From a bacterium (lineage in GTDB: Bacteria > Chloroflexota > Anaerolineae > Caldilineales > Caldilineaceae), in the NCBI GenBank assembly GCA_016124945.1, contig WGMT01000006.1:1-64000 (forward strand): DNA of 64,000 nt, written 5' to 3'. The position numbers and the translations under genes were made by a program. This document shows, piece by piece, positions 52,292-60,474 of this stretch; positions within the stretch are counted from its first letter, which is position 1, and the number at the start of each line of letters is the position of its first letter. Below the pieces are notes generated by a model. The model did no database searches. It saw only the letters and a program-made list of their open reading frames with translations, and was not told the origin of the DNA.

Positions 52292-53560
52292 TTACCGGAA
52301 GAGCGACATCAGCGCCTGCGGGGCCTGGTTGGCCTGGGCCAACATCGAGGTCGCCGTCTGCTGCAGAATCTGGAACTTGGTCGCTTCGAGCTGGCTCATC
52401 GCCATGTCGGCGTTCATAATGCGGTTGAATGCCGCTTCGGTGTTGACCTGAGCCTCACCCAGTGCTTCTTCCTTGAACGAGAGACGACTACCTAGCGCAC
52501 CCAACGTCTGCAATCGGCTGGATACAGTGTCAATCGCGGTGTCGAGCGAGCGCATGGCGTTTTCGGAGCCACTGGCTGAGCTGACATCGCCGTTATACGT
52601 GCCAGAGCGTGAGTAGTCTACCGTGAAGCTGAAGGTGCCGCCCGTGCTGTTGGTCATTTGCGCACCAGCAGAGGCGAGGTCGTCGGCATTCCAGGTAAAG
52701 GTAAGGCCATTGCCGAAGCTAACGCTGGTTGCAGCGCTTAGGTCGAGACCAGTGACAGCCGACTTCACAATACCGCTGCCAGTGTTGTCGAAATTGACTG
52801 CATTGCCGCTGGCATCTAACAGTTGAACCGTGCTACCCGTACCACCGGTGGCGCCGAGCGTCACCCTGACAGTGTAATTGCCGCTCAGTAGTTCTGTGTT
52901 CGTAGCCGTGACAGCGGCTGCAGCAACAGTCGATGCAACCGTGAACGAGGCCGCTGTACCACCAGTACCCAAACCGGAAGCCGACGTGGCTATTGTCGAA
53001 CCGGCAGTGGTTGCACCGATGCCCAGGCTGGCCGCATCGACACCTGAAAAATCGGTGCCGGTGAGGGTCGTGGTTTCGCCGGCTTCAGCACCAGTCTGGA
53101 AGGTGATGGTGTTGCTGAAATCGCCAAGACCGTTGAGCAATTTCTTGCCGTTCCAGGTGGTCTGCCCAACGATGTCGTTGATTTCTTTCGTGTACTCTGC
53201 CAGTTGGTTCTGAATGGCGCCACGTTCGCTGTCGCCCAGGGTATCACTGGCGGCGGCTTCTGCCTTGTTGCGCATTTCCAACAGGATGTCGGAGACCTTG
53301 CCCAAACCGGCTTCGGCGACGCTCATCAGGTTCTTGGCATCACCGATGTTGCCGAGAGCAACCTTCAGGTTTTCGTTGCGCTGGCGGAAGGTGGTGGCAA
53401 TGGTCATGCCGGCGGGATCGTCGGCGGCGCTGTTGATGCGGCGACCAGTGGCCAGGCGGGTCTGGTGCATGCCCAGGTTCTTGTTGACGTTGTTCAGGCT
53501 GTTCAGCGCGTTGAGGGCGCCGATGTTGCTGTTAATTCGTGAGAAATCTGCGACTGCCAT
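52292..53560 (-). CDS. fliC: Flagellin
   Basis: A 422-residue filament protein. The conserved N-terminal D0/D1 part has NSNIGALNALNSLNNVNKNL, RLATGRRINSAADDPAGMTI and NIGDAKNLMSVAEAGLG. A variable Thr/Ser/Gly/Ala-rich middle (about 150-330) is rich in likely O-glycosylation sites. The C-terminal part has LDTAIDTVSSRLQTLGALGS and ends in QILQQTATSMLAQANQAPQA, then LMSLFR. AAGGAA lies seven bases before the ATG. It is probably the substrate of the pse/Maf system next door. No second flagellin occurs in the window. Confidence 0.97.
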   Translation of the reverse strand: MAVADFSRINSNIGALNALNSLNNVNKNLGMHQTRLATGRRINSAADDPAGMTIATTFRQRNENLKVALGNIGDAKNLMSVAEAGLGKVSDILLEMRNKAEAAASDTLGDSERGAIQNQLAEYTKEINDIVGQTTWNGKKLLNGLGDFSNTITFQTGAEAGETTTLTGTDFSGVDAASLGIGATTAGSTIATSASGLGTGGTAASFTVASTVAAAAVTATNTELLSGNYTVRVTLGATGGTGSTVQLLDASGNAVNFDNTGSGIVKSAVTGLDLSAATSVSFGNGLTFTWNADDLASAGAQMTNSTGGTFSFTVDYSRSGTYNGDVSSASGSENAMRSLDTAIDTVSSRLQTLGALGSRLSFKEEALGEAQVNTEAAFNRIMNADMAMSQLEATKFQILQQTATSMLAQANQAPQALMSLFR

Positions 53561-53749
53561 GATGTAATTCCTTTCAGATCTTTAGGGTTTTTAGGGTGTT
53601 TGTTTTGAGTCTTCTTTTAAACAGCTAGCATCGACTCGTTCTAATCAAAACCATAGCGACACAAGTGGACGATTCCTCGTTGTTGTTTCGGTTGTCGACA
53701 CACCTCCTTGTGAACGTTCCTGCTTTTGTGCTATGGTTTTCTTATCGTC
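53561..53749 (-). promoter_or_regulatory. Long structured leader of the flagellin gene
   Basis: On the minus strand GACGATAA (complement 53742-53749), a sigma-28-like -10, precedes a leader of about 180 bases. Within it, GCTATGGTTTT (53730-53740 on plus) and AAAACCATAGC (53647-53657) are perfect inverted copies, with CTTGTG/CACAAG nested inside, so the RNA can close a large stem. GGA triplets occur in AAGGAGG, GAGGAA and the true ribosome site AAGGAA. CsrA-type or other leader control is possible; no csrA or fliW is in the window. Confidence 0.45.
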
Positions 53750-53793
53750 GGGCGGGCCACTTTGCTACATGGTACCTGCGGGCTATCGTGCTG

Positions 53794-54100
53794 GGGACTG
53801 AGGAAAGATAATCGTTGACGCCGCGAGGCCCTCACCCCCCCGCCCCTCTCCCACATCGTTGAGCGCTGCCGTGACGAAGAAAACGACAGGATGGCGCAAG
53901 TTACGCTTCTGTTGTGGCTGGGTGGGAGAGGGGAGCCAGAGCGTCGACACGATTCCGGCTCCCCTCTCCCATCCAGCTTCTCAGAGGGCAAAACTGCGGA
54001 CACAGCGATGCGTATCAGTCGGCAATTCGGCCTCCACCAGATGGGAGAGGGGCGGGGGGTGAGGGCCTTACGTCGTCAACGCTTATCTTTCCCCAGTCCC
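53794..54100. mobile_element. Nested inverted-repeat element (MITE-like)
   Basis: A 307-base element with outer inverted repeats of about 60 bases (53794-53853 and 54042-54100) that match except for a few positions and one C/G-run length difference. A central hairpin has 21-base arms (53917-53937, 53957-53977) with one mismatch. Both outer arms carry CTCACCCCCC and GCCCCTCTCCCA. No transposase frame is visible inside. It fills most of the 682-base gap between flagellin and the glycoside hydrolase gene. Confidence 0.65.
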
Positions 54101-54119
54101 TAATCCCCACTCCCCAATC
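54092..54119. repeat. Degenerate heptamer array
   Basis: Four heptamers, CCCAGTC, CCTAATC, CCCACTC, CCCAATC, keep strict 7-base spacing at the right edge of the inverted-repeat element. Confidence 0.65.
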
Positions 54120-54170
54120 CCCCCCTCTCCCGTTACGTGCCCGTTATAAACCTTTTATGCTCAATTCAAA

Positions 54171-54240
54171 GTGAACTTTCTATAATGGCGGCAGGACGCA
54201 AACGACAATCTTGTATTAGCCGAAATCGTGGAAAGTTCAC
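54171..54240 (+). promoter_or_regulatory. Promoter region with flanking 10-bp inverted repeat
   Basis: A perfect -10 box TATAAT (54181-54186) is bracketed by GTGAACTTTC (54171-54180) and GAAAGTTCAC (54231-54240), perfect inverted copies. The right copy contains the GGAAAG ribosome site of the next gene. The -35 is poor (TGCTCA at 17 bases). The pair could be an operator for a regulator. Confidence 0.5.
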
Positions 54241-54242
54241 GC

Positions 54243-55613
54243 ATGACGACGATCAATTCAACGCAGCCGACCGAGCGTGCAAACACTGAGACAAACACCC
54301 GCTCTGCGCCCTCAGCCGAGGATCTCGCCTTCGCCAATATGCTCGCCGCCACCATCCGCCAAGAGACGGAATCGCAGCTCTTCAACACGGCTGCGTCCTC
54401 GGCGTTGCCGTCAATGCCGGCATTGACGGCATCTGCATCTACGGCACCGGTGCAGATGCCCGTCTTTCAGCAATTGGCCTTCTTGAACCAGCCGGCCGCC
54501 CTTTCGCTACCTTCGTTTCTTTTCAGTGATTGGCAGCCGCAGACACGAGACGTCACTACGCCTTCGACTGCCGCCGCCGTCCGCAGCGCAGGGGACAACC
54601 CCTACAGCAACGTCATTGCCGCCATCCAGAGTGGACCCACCGCGGCTCGCCCAACCAGCGCCATCGAACCGACCATGACGGTCGCAGCCACGGCCAAGGC
54701 CAGCGCGGGGGCGATGCCGATTTCCGCCTTCCCCCGCCCCGAACATGACACAGGTCGCGGCATTCACTGGATCCCAACCACCAGCCAATCCACCGACATC
54801 ATCGACAAGTACATTGCCGAAGCCAAAGAGATGGGGATCACCTGGATCACCTTCCTCAACGACGGCGTCGATACCAAGAAGAACGACTATCTGGTGAACA
54901 AACTGGTGGAAAACGGCATCGAACCCATTATGCGCATCTACACCGATGCCGGTGCACCCATCGAAGGCAACCTCACCGAAACTGTGCGCCATTACCGCAA
55001 GATGGGCGTCGACTACTTCCAGATCTACAACGAACCCAATCTGCGCCTGGAAAATCAGGGCGCTGCACCTGATCCCAAGGCACACACCGCCAAATGGATC
55101 GACGCCGCACGGCAGGTGCTTGCCGGTGGTGGGCTGCCCGGCTTCGGCTCGCTCAGCCCCACACCCGGCCTGGCCCCCGGCGCCGCCCCAGGTGACATGG
55201 ACGATCTGCGCTTCTTGCGCGAGTCGCTTCAAGCCGTCAAGGCCATGGGCGCAGAAGACGTCCTCGATCGCGCCTGGCTCAGCGTCCACAACTATGGGCA
55301 CGCACACCTGCGCATCCGCGACTACGATCAGATCGTCCGCCAGGAATTGGGGCGCAGCCTGCCCCAGATCGGCACCGAAGCGGGCATCTACCCAGGGGAC
55401 ACACTCTCGCAGGCCGACGCCACCAACATTGTGGCCGATGCCTACCGCTACCTCCCCAACCGCGAAGAATACTACTTTGCCTACACCTACTGGATCATCG
55501 CCAACGAATCGGGTACAGGCCATAACGACGCCGCATGGAACCACCAGGCACTCTTCCGCCCAGACGGACACGATCCGCTCGTCGACATCTTGAAACAGGA
55601 GAAAAGTGTATGA
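54243..55613 (+). CDS. Predicted clan-A glycoside hydrolase linked to flagellar rod genes
   Basis: About 456 residues from ATG 54243, eight bases after GGAAAG. The first 160 residues are low-complexity (Ala, Thr, Ser, Pro) without a Sec signal or membrane helix. From about 165 a TIM-barrel hydrolase follows: GRGIHWIPTTSQSTDIIDKY, GITWITFLNDG, then YFQIYNEPNLRL with the general acid/base candidate Glu264, LSVHNYGHAH, and QIGTEAGIYPGD with the nucleophile candidate Glu379. The NEP plus late Glu pattern is that of clan GH-A. Its stop overlaps flgC (ATGA). It may cut wall glycans for the rod; export through the flagellar apparatus is an inference. Confidence 0.75.
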   Translation: MTTINSTQPTERANTETNTRSAPSAEDLAFANMLAATIRQETESQLFNTAASSALPSMPALTASASTAPVQMPVFQQLAFLNQPAALSLPSFLFSDWQPQTRDVTTPSTAAAVRSAGDNPYSNVIAAIQSGPTAARPTSAIEPTMTVAATAKASAGAMPISAFPRPEHDTGRGIHWIPTTSQSTDIIDKYIAEAKEMGITWITFLNDGVDTKKNDYLVNKLVENGIEPIMRIYTDAGAPIEGNLTETVRHYRKMGVDYFQIYNEPNLRLENQGAAPDPKAHTAKWIDAARQVLAGGGLPGFGSLSPTPGLAPGAAPGDMDDLRFLRESLQAVKAMGAEDVLDRAWLSVHNYGHAHLRIRDYDQIVRQELGRSLPQIGTEAGIYPGDTLSQADATNIVADAYRYLPNREEYYFAYTYWIIANESGTGHNDAAWNHQALFRPDGHDPLVDILKQEKSV

Positions 55614-56059
55614 GTATCTTCAATACGATGCGCCTTAGCGGCTACGGCATGACAGCCGGACGGCTGCGCATGGACGTGATCAGCAACAACATTGCCAACA
55701 GCCAGACCACCCGCACCGAAGAAGGCGGCGCCTACAAGCGCAAACAGGTTGTGCTCCAAGCAAATGAAAGCAACCTGCCGCCGGTAAGCCGCTTCCAGGG
55801 CAGCAGCGAAATGGCCGGCAGCGACAGCCTACACGGTGTCAAGGTTGTGCGCATCGTCGAAGACGACGAAAACATGGTGCGCACCTACGAGCCCAACCAC
55901 CCCGACGCCGACGAAGAGGGCTTCGTCGAATATCCCAACGTCGACATCACCACCGAAATGGTTGATCTCATGGCGGCCAGCAAAGCCTACCAGGCCAACA
56001 TCACCGTCGTGCAAACGGTGAAATCTATGGCCCAGGCAGCGCTGCAAATCGGGAGATAG
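55610..56059 (+). CDS. flgC: Flagellar rod protein FlgC
   Basis: About 149 residues from ATG 55610 inside the upstream stop, with ACAGGAG upstream. It has MSIFNTMRLSGYGMTAGRLR, MDVISNNIANSQTTRT, YKRKQVVLQANESNLPPVSR, and the FlgC-typical YEPNHPDADEEGFVEYPNVD and MVDLMAASKAYQANITVVQT. Unusually it is not next to flgB, which lies 7.6 kb downstream. Confidence 0.95.
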   Translation: MSIFNTMRLSGYGMTAGRLRMDVISNNIANSQTTRTEEGGAYKRKQVVLQANESNLPPVSRFQGSSEMAGSDSLHGVKVVRIVEDDENMVRTYEPNHPDADEEGFVEYPNVDITTEMVDLMAASKAYQANITVVQTVKSMAQAALQIGR

Positions 56060-56123
56060 ACAAGGCAAAAGGCAAGTTGCAAAAGGCAAAAGTGACGCTC
56101 CGGCACCCAGCGGTTGAAACCGC

Positions 56124-56183
56124 CGGCTGATCTGGGAAACACGATAAATCGTGTTCCCAGAACCGGCTTCAGCCGGTTTCCCG
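56124..56183. other. Adjacent hairpins in the flgC-fliE gap
   Basis: CTGGGAAACACGAT pairs with ATCGTGTTCCCAG around AA (one bulge), directly followed by AACCGGC-TTCA-GCCGGTT. No T-run follows. They lie in a 236-base gap that also holds a heptamer array. Confidence 0.6.
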
Positions 56184-56251
56184 TGTCAGACGCCGAATTT
56201 ATTCGGCGGGCATGGTACACGACGGGGTTGTCAAAAGCATCACCCAGTCGC

Positions 56252-56279
56252 CTAATCACCAATCACCAATCACCAATCA
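56252..56279. repeat. Heptamer array before fliE
   Basis: Four heptamers: CTAATCA then three CCAATCA, ending 16 bases before the fliE start. Confidence 0.9.
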
Positions 56280-56295
56280 CTTGGACATCTACACC

Positions 56296-56622
56296 ATGAC
56301 AATCGATCCAATCAGCCTCTACCAAACCGCCAACAAAATCGGCGAAATGGACGGCAAACTTCAGCGCCGCACACCGTTCAATGAAAGTGTCGGCGATGTA
56401 GCCGCTAGCATGGAACAGGCGTTGACCAAGGCCATCGCCCAACTCGATCAAACCCAAAAGACGGCCGACGCCGACATTACCAAGTTGGTGGCCGGTGAGC
56501 CGGTTGACTTGCACCAGGTGATGCTCCAAATGGAAGAATCGATGCTCAAACTCAACCTGGCCCTTCAGGTACGCAACAAGGTCATCGAAGCCTACCAGGA
56601 AATCCAGCGTCTACAGGTGTAG
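56296..56622 (+). CDS. fliE: Flagellar hook-basal-body protein FliE
   Basis: A 108-residue protein from ATG 56296. It ends with VDLHQVMLQMEESMLKLNLA and LQVRNKVIEAYQEIQRLQV, the FliE signature. It joins the MS ring to the rod. No good ribosome binding site precedes it: the upstream bases are the heptamer array plus TTGGACATC. Confidence 0.92.
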   Translation: MTIDPISLYQTANKIGEMDGKLQRRTPFNESVGDVAASMEQALTKAIAQLDQTQKTADADITKLVAGEPVDLHQVMLQMEESMLKLNLALQVRNKVIEAYQEIQRLQV

Positions 56623-56710
56623 ACACCCTGAAAATGACACCGGCACCCAATATTGTTAAACACGATTAGGCGACTGTGCGATTAGACGACTGTCACGACG
56701 GGAGTAGTCC

Positions 56711-56738
56711 CTAATCACCAATCACCAATCACCAACCA
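56711..56738. repeat. Heptamer array before fliF
   Basis: CTAATCA, CCAATCA, CCAATCA, CCAACCA, ending 12 bases before the fliF ATG. Confidence 0.9.
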
Positions 56739-56750
56739 AGCGGACGCATC

Positions 56751-58439
56751 ATGCAAGATCTGCGCACAAAAGCTCTCGATATCTGGGCACAACTGGTACC
56801 CTGGCAACGCTTCGCCGGGATCGCCATTCTGCTCTCCACCATCGGCATGTTTGTGGTGATGGGCTTGTGGATGAGCGAGCCCAGGTACGCGGTCCTCTAT
56901 CGCGATCTGAACGAACGCGATGCCGCCGCCATCGTCAATGAACTTGACAGCCAGCGTGTCCCCTATCAGTTGATTGAGGGCGGCACCGCGATTGAGGTGG
57001 CGGAAGATCAGGTGGCGGCGATTCGTTTGCGCCTGGCGTCGCAGAACCTGCCGCAAGGTGGCACCATCGGTTACGAAATGTTCGACACCGGTTCGCTGGG
57101 CAACCTGGGCATGACCGAATTTATGCAGCGCGTCAACTATCAACGCGCGCTCGAAGGCGAACTCAGCCGCACCATTACCGCAGTGGAAGGCGTCGATCTG
57201 GCACGTGTCCACCTGGCGCTGCCCGAGGAAAGCCTCTTCGCCCAGCAGCAGCAGGCACCCAAGGCGTCGGTGATCCTCAAAGTCAAGCCCGGTGTCAGAC
57301 TCAACATGACCCAGGTCCAATCTATTCGTTTCCTCGTGGCCAACAGTGTCGAGGGGCTCACCGCCGACAACATCACCCTGGTTGATGTCGACGGCAACTT
57401 CTATGAGCTTCCCGAAGGGGACGGGACACCGACGTTGGCCTCTGTCTCCGGCGGCATTATGGAAATGCAGCGCGCCGCTGAGCTGGAAAGACAGAACAAC
57501 GTACAAGCCATGCTCGATCAGACCTTCGGCCCCAATAAGACGGTGGTGCGGGTCAACATCGAGATGAACTGGGATCAAGAGGAATCGCAAACCGAGACCT
57601 ATGCCCCTGCCGGTGAAGTGGGCAGCGTGATCCGCAGCAGCAACCGTGAAGAGGAAAATTGGGAAGGCGCAGGCGCCAACGCCGGCGGCATCCCCGGTGT
57701 GGACGCCAATGCGCCTGTCGACGATGTCACCTATCAAGCAGGTGAAGGCGAAAGCGGCACCTACAATCGCCGCAGCGATACCGTCAACTACGAAGTGTCC
57801 AAAGAGATCCGCAGCAAGACGGTACAGCCCGGCGGTGTGGAACGGATCACCGTGGCCGTGCTCATGGACGAAAGCCTGCCCGAAGAGCAGGTCGCAGCTG
57901 TCCAATCCAGTGTCTCTGCTGCACTTGGCCTGAACGCACAGCGGGGCGATATCATCGAAGTACAGCGCATCCCCTTTGATATCAGCTTCTACGAACAGGA
58001 ACTGGCCCAATTCCAGGCCCAGCAGCAACAGGACTTTTACATCCGCATCGGCATCATTGTAGGCGTGCTTATCGGCCTGGGGCTGATCCTCTTCTTCACC
58101 CGCAAGATTCTGGGCGACATGCAGAAGCGCATGATGCCTTTCGTGGTGGAAGAAGAGAACCTGGCCCTGCCCAAGGACGCCGCCGCCGGTCAGCAAGGCG
58201 CCGCCTCATTGCAGCAACAGGCCAACAACGCCTACGCCCGCGCCCTGGCAGGTGCCAAGGGGCAGGGTGAAATCGACGACTTCGAGCACATTTTCCAACT
58301 GCCGCCGCCCGATGAATCTGAACTGCGCCTACGCGCCATCGCTCGCCATAGTCCCGACGTTGTCGCTTCTATTATCGAAGAATGGGCGGCGCCTGATGGT
58401 GCACGCTCTGCACGCAGCGAAGCACCGCAGACAGTTTAG
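56751..58439 (+). CDS. fliF: MS-ring protein FliF
   Basis: A 562-residue protein with two membrane helices (about 22-42 and 429-450). It has the FliF/YscJ ring domain (EPRYAVLYRDLNERDAAAIV, RVPYQLIEGGTAIEVAEDQV, FDTGSLGNLGMTEFMQRVNY, RALEGELSRTITAVEGVDLA, RVHLALPEESLF) and the extracytoplasmic segment with NYEVSKEIRSKTVQPGGVER. The cytoplasmic tail should bind FliG, encoded next. It lacks a clear ribosome site; AAGCGGACG is upstream. Confidence 0.95.
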   Translation: MQDLRTKALDIWAQLVPWQRFAGIAILLSTIGMFVVMGLWMSEPRYAVLYRDLNERDAAAIVNELDSQRVPYQLIEGGTAIEVAEDQVAAIRLRLASQNLPQGGTIGYEMFDTGSLGNLGMTEFMQRVNYQRALEGELSRTITAVEGVDLARVHLALPEESLFAQQQQAPKASVILKVKPGVRLNMTQVQSIRFLVANSVEGLTADNITLVDVDGNFYELPEGDGTPTLASVSGGIMEMQRAAELERQNNVQAMLDQTFGPNKTVVRVNIEMNWDQEESQTETYAPAGEVGSVIRSSNREEENWEGAGANAGGIPGVDANAPVDDVTYQAGEGESGTYNRRSDTVNYEVSKEIRSKTVQPGGVERITVAVLMDESLPEEQVAAVQSSVSAALGLNAQRGDIIEVQRIPFDISFYEQELAQFQAQQQQDFYIRIGIIVGVLIGLGLILFFTRKILGDMQKRMMPFVVEEENLALPKDAAAGQQGAASLQQQANNAYARALAGAKGQGEIDDFEHIFQLPPPDESELRLRAIARHSPDVVASIIEEWAAPDGARSARSEAPQTV

Positions 58440-58440
58440 T

Positions 58441-58489
58441 GATCCGTGATCCGTGATCCGTGATCCGTGATCCGTGATCCGTGATCCGT
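58441..58489. repeat. Seven perfect GATCCGT heptamers
   Basis: Seven uninterrupted copies of GATCCGT start one base after the fliF stop codon. Same 7-base period as the CCAATCA arrays, different sequence. Confidence 0.95.
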
Positions 58490-58561
58490 GTTGCGTGGGT
58501 AGAGGACGTTGTTGCCTGCACAAGTGAGTTACATGTGGCAGGTCTACAAGTAACGACGTAT

Positions 58562-58617
58562 GCAACCCGCAATTCGCAATCCGCAACCCGCAATCTGCAA
58601 CCCGCAACTCGCAATCT
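58562..58617. repeat. Eight degenerate GCAAYYC heptamers before fliG
   Basis: Eight heptamers all beginning GCAA with a variable pyrimidine-rich end (GCAACCC, GCAATTC, GCAATCC, GCAATCT and so on), ending 15 bases before the fliG ATG. Confidence 0.9.
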
Positions 58618-58632
58618 GCACTCAGGTGACCC

Positions 58633-59655
58633 ATGTCGCGTAAGTCTTCTCCGTTATCCGAAGGTGAAAAGAAAGCCGCCATCGTCCTTGTTGCCTTGGG
58701 CGCTCAGCTCTCGGCGGAAGTCATGCGCCACCTGCAAGAGGACATTGTGGAGCGGCTGACCTATGCCATCTCCACCTTGCAGCGGGTGACGCCCGACGTG
58801 CGCCAGGCCATCGCCGATGAACTCGTCACCGAGATTGAGGTGCAGCGACAATACAACTTTGGCGGCATTGAGTATGCCCGCGAAGTGCTCTCGAAGGTGG
58901 TAGGCCGTGAGCGTGCCGAGGAATTACTAAGCCGCATCACCCACCGCGACGCCAAACGCCCCTTCGACTTCCTCGCCGACGTCGATCCCATGCAGTTGGC
59001 CCGTTTTATGCAAGAAGAACACCCGCAGACCATCGCCCTGATCCTGGCTCATCTACCGCCGGTGCTCGCGGCTCGTGTCTTTAGCTGCCTGCCCGATAGC
59101 ACTCAGCCAGAAGTGGTAAACCGCATCGGCATGATGGATCGGATTTCGCCGGAAGTGGTGAAAGTTGTAGAAGCCGGCCTCCAGGCCAAACTTTCCGTCG
59201 TCCTCCCACGTGAACGGCAGGGCGAACACATCGGCGGCGTCGACTTCCTTGTGCAATTACTGAACCAGGTGGATCGCAGCACCGAAAAGTCGATTATGGA
59301 AGAACTGCACAGCGTCAACTCCGATCTGGCCGACCAGGTGCAGGCACAGATGTTCGTCTTCGAGGATCTCGTCCTCCTCGACAACCGCAGCCTCGAACTG
59401 GTGCTGCGCGAAGTCGACAAGAAGGATCTCCTCCTGGCGCTGCGTGGCGCCGCCGACGAAGTGCGACAGCTCATCTTCCGCAACATCTCCAAGCGAGCCG
59501 CTCAGATGATGCAAGACGATCTCGATGTGATGGGGCCGGTTCGTATGCGCACAGTGGAAGAAGCGCAAAAGAATATTGTGAAGATTGTGCGCCGCCTGGA
59601 GCAAGAAGAGCAGATTGTCATCTCGCGCGGCAACTCCGAAGACGTGATGGTATAA
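58633..59655 (+). CDS. fliG: Motor switch protein FliG
   Basis: A 340-residue protein: LSEGEKKAAIVLVALGAQLS at the N terminus (FliF-binding), the middle domain with FLADVDPMQLARFMQEEHPQ and TIALILAHLPP, and the C-terminal torque domain with FVFEDLVLLDNRSLELVLRE, VDKKDLLLALRGA and MQDDLDVMGPVRMRTVEEAQ. CAGGTGA lies seven bases before the ATG. FliG contacts MotA and FliM. Confidence 0.97.
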   Translation: MSRKSSPLSEGEKKAAIVLVALGAQLSAEVMRHLQEDIVERLTYAISTLQRVTPDVRQAIADELVTEIEVQRQYNFGGIEYAREVLSKVVGRERAEELLSRITHRDAKRPFDFLADVDPMQLARFMQEEHPQTIALILAHLPPVLAARVFSCLPDSTQPEVVNRIGMMDRISPEVVKVVEAGLQAKLSVVLPRERQGEHIGGVDFLVQLLNQVDRSTEKSIMEELHSVNSDLADQVQAQMFVFEDLVLLDNRSLELVLREVDKKDLLLALRGAADEVRQLIFRNISKRAAQMMQDDLDVMGPVRMRTVEEAQKNIVKIVRRLEQEEQIVISRGNSEDVMV

Positions 59656-59658
59656 CCC

Positions 59659-60474
59659 ATGGCGCAGCTCATTCGCAAGTACAACGCAGGCAAACACATT
59701 GTCGTCTCCGAGTGGTTGCGCAACCACGGCACCGAAGATTTGCAGGAATCGCCCGAGGTAAAGGCGCGCCACGCCGCCGAACAGGCGTTACAAGAGGCCG
59801 AGCAGTTACGCAACCAAATGGAATCGCAATTAGCAGAGGCACAGCGTCAGATCGAAACACTGATCGCCGAAGCTGAGCAAAATGCCATCGCTCTACAGGC
59901 CGAAGCCCAGGCCCAAGGCTACGAAGACGGCTACAAGCAGGGGTTGGCCGACGGCCAATCAACGTTCGATGCCAAAGTCGCCGGCACCGCCACTCAACTT
60001 CAGTCTATTCTGGCCGAACTCGGGCAACAACGACAGGTGGCGCTTGCCAATATTGAAGTGGAAGCCGCCACACTCAGCCTTGCGATTGCCGAAAAAGTGG
60101 TGGGGCATATTGCCCAAACACACCAACCGCTCATCGATCATACAGTTCATCGGGCGCTGGCCGAACTTGCTGTCGAAGGGCCATTTGTGGTGCGCGCCCA
60201 CCCGGATGATTGTGCTTTCCTCACCCAATTCTGGCAGAGCGGCTCACCTAACCGTCCTTATACACCGGAGGGTTGGCGTCTTGTGGCCGATGCTGCCGTT
60301 CCGCCCGGCGGTTGTATTCTCGTGTGTGGCGCCACCACCGTCGATGCACGCCTGAAAACGCAATTGGGCAACATCGCCGCTGGCCTTCAACTTGCGTTTC
60401 CTACGCCCGTTTCAGAAGACATAGAAACGGACGATTCGGGCATTGAGCCCATTGCAGACGACATCGCTCTATGA
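59659..60474 (+). CDS. fliH: Flagellar export ATPase regulator FliH
   Basis: A 271-residue protein. A long helical stretch rich in Glu/Gln/Ala (residues about 35-100) contains AQGYEDGYKQGLADGQS, the Gly-repeat motif typical of FliH. The C-terminal domain has VEAATLSLAIAEKVVGHIAQ and HPDDCAFL. It controls FliI and starts three bases after fliG. Confidence 0.9.
   Translation: MAQLIRKYNAGKHIVVSEWLRNHGTEDLQESPEVKARHAAEQALQEAEQLRNQMESQLAEAQRQIETLIAEAEQNAIALQAEAQAQGYEDGYKQGLADGQSTFDAKVAGTATQLQSILAELGQQRQVALANIEVEAATLSLAIAEKVVGHIAQTHQPLIDHTVHRALAELAVEGPFVVRAHPDDCAFLTQFWQSGSPNRPYTPEGWRLVADAAVPPGGCILVCGATTVDARLKTQLGNIAAGLQLAFPTPVSEDIETDDSGIEPIADDIAL

Noticed and set aside
53700-53708. A leader peptide gene starting after AAGGAGG in the flagellin leader
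   Set aside because: The only nearby start (GTG) is about two bases from the Shine-Dalgarno sequence and the frame is about 20 codons with no features.
54507-55571. A 354-codon open frame on the minus strand opposite the glycoside hydrolase gene
   Set aside because: The plus-strand frame shows a coherent TIM-barrel with catalytic motifs and couples to flgC; the antisense frame has no such features.
56715-58196. A 493-codon open frame on the minus strand opposite fliF
   Set aside because: It lies wholly antisense to a well-supported fliF, has no recognisable domain and reflects codon bias of the real gene.
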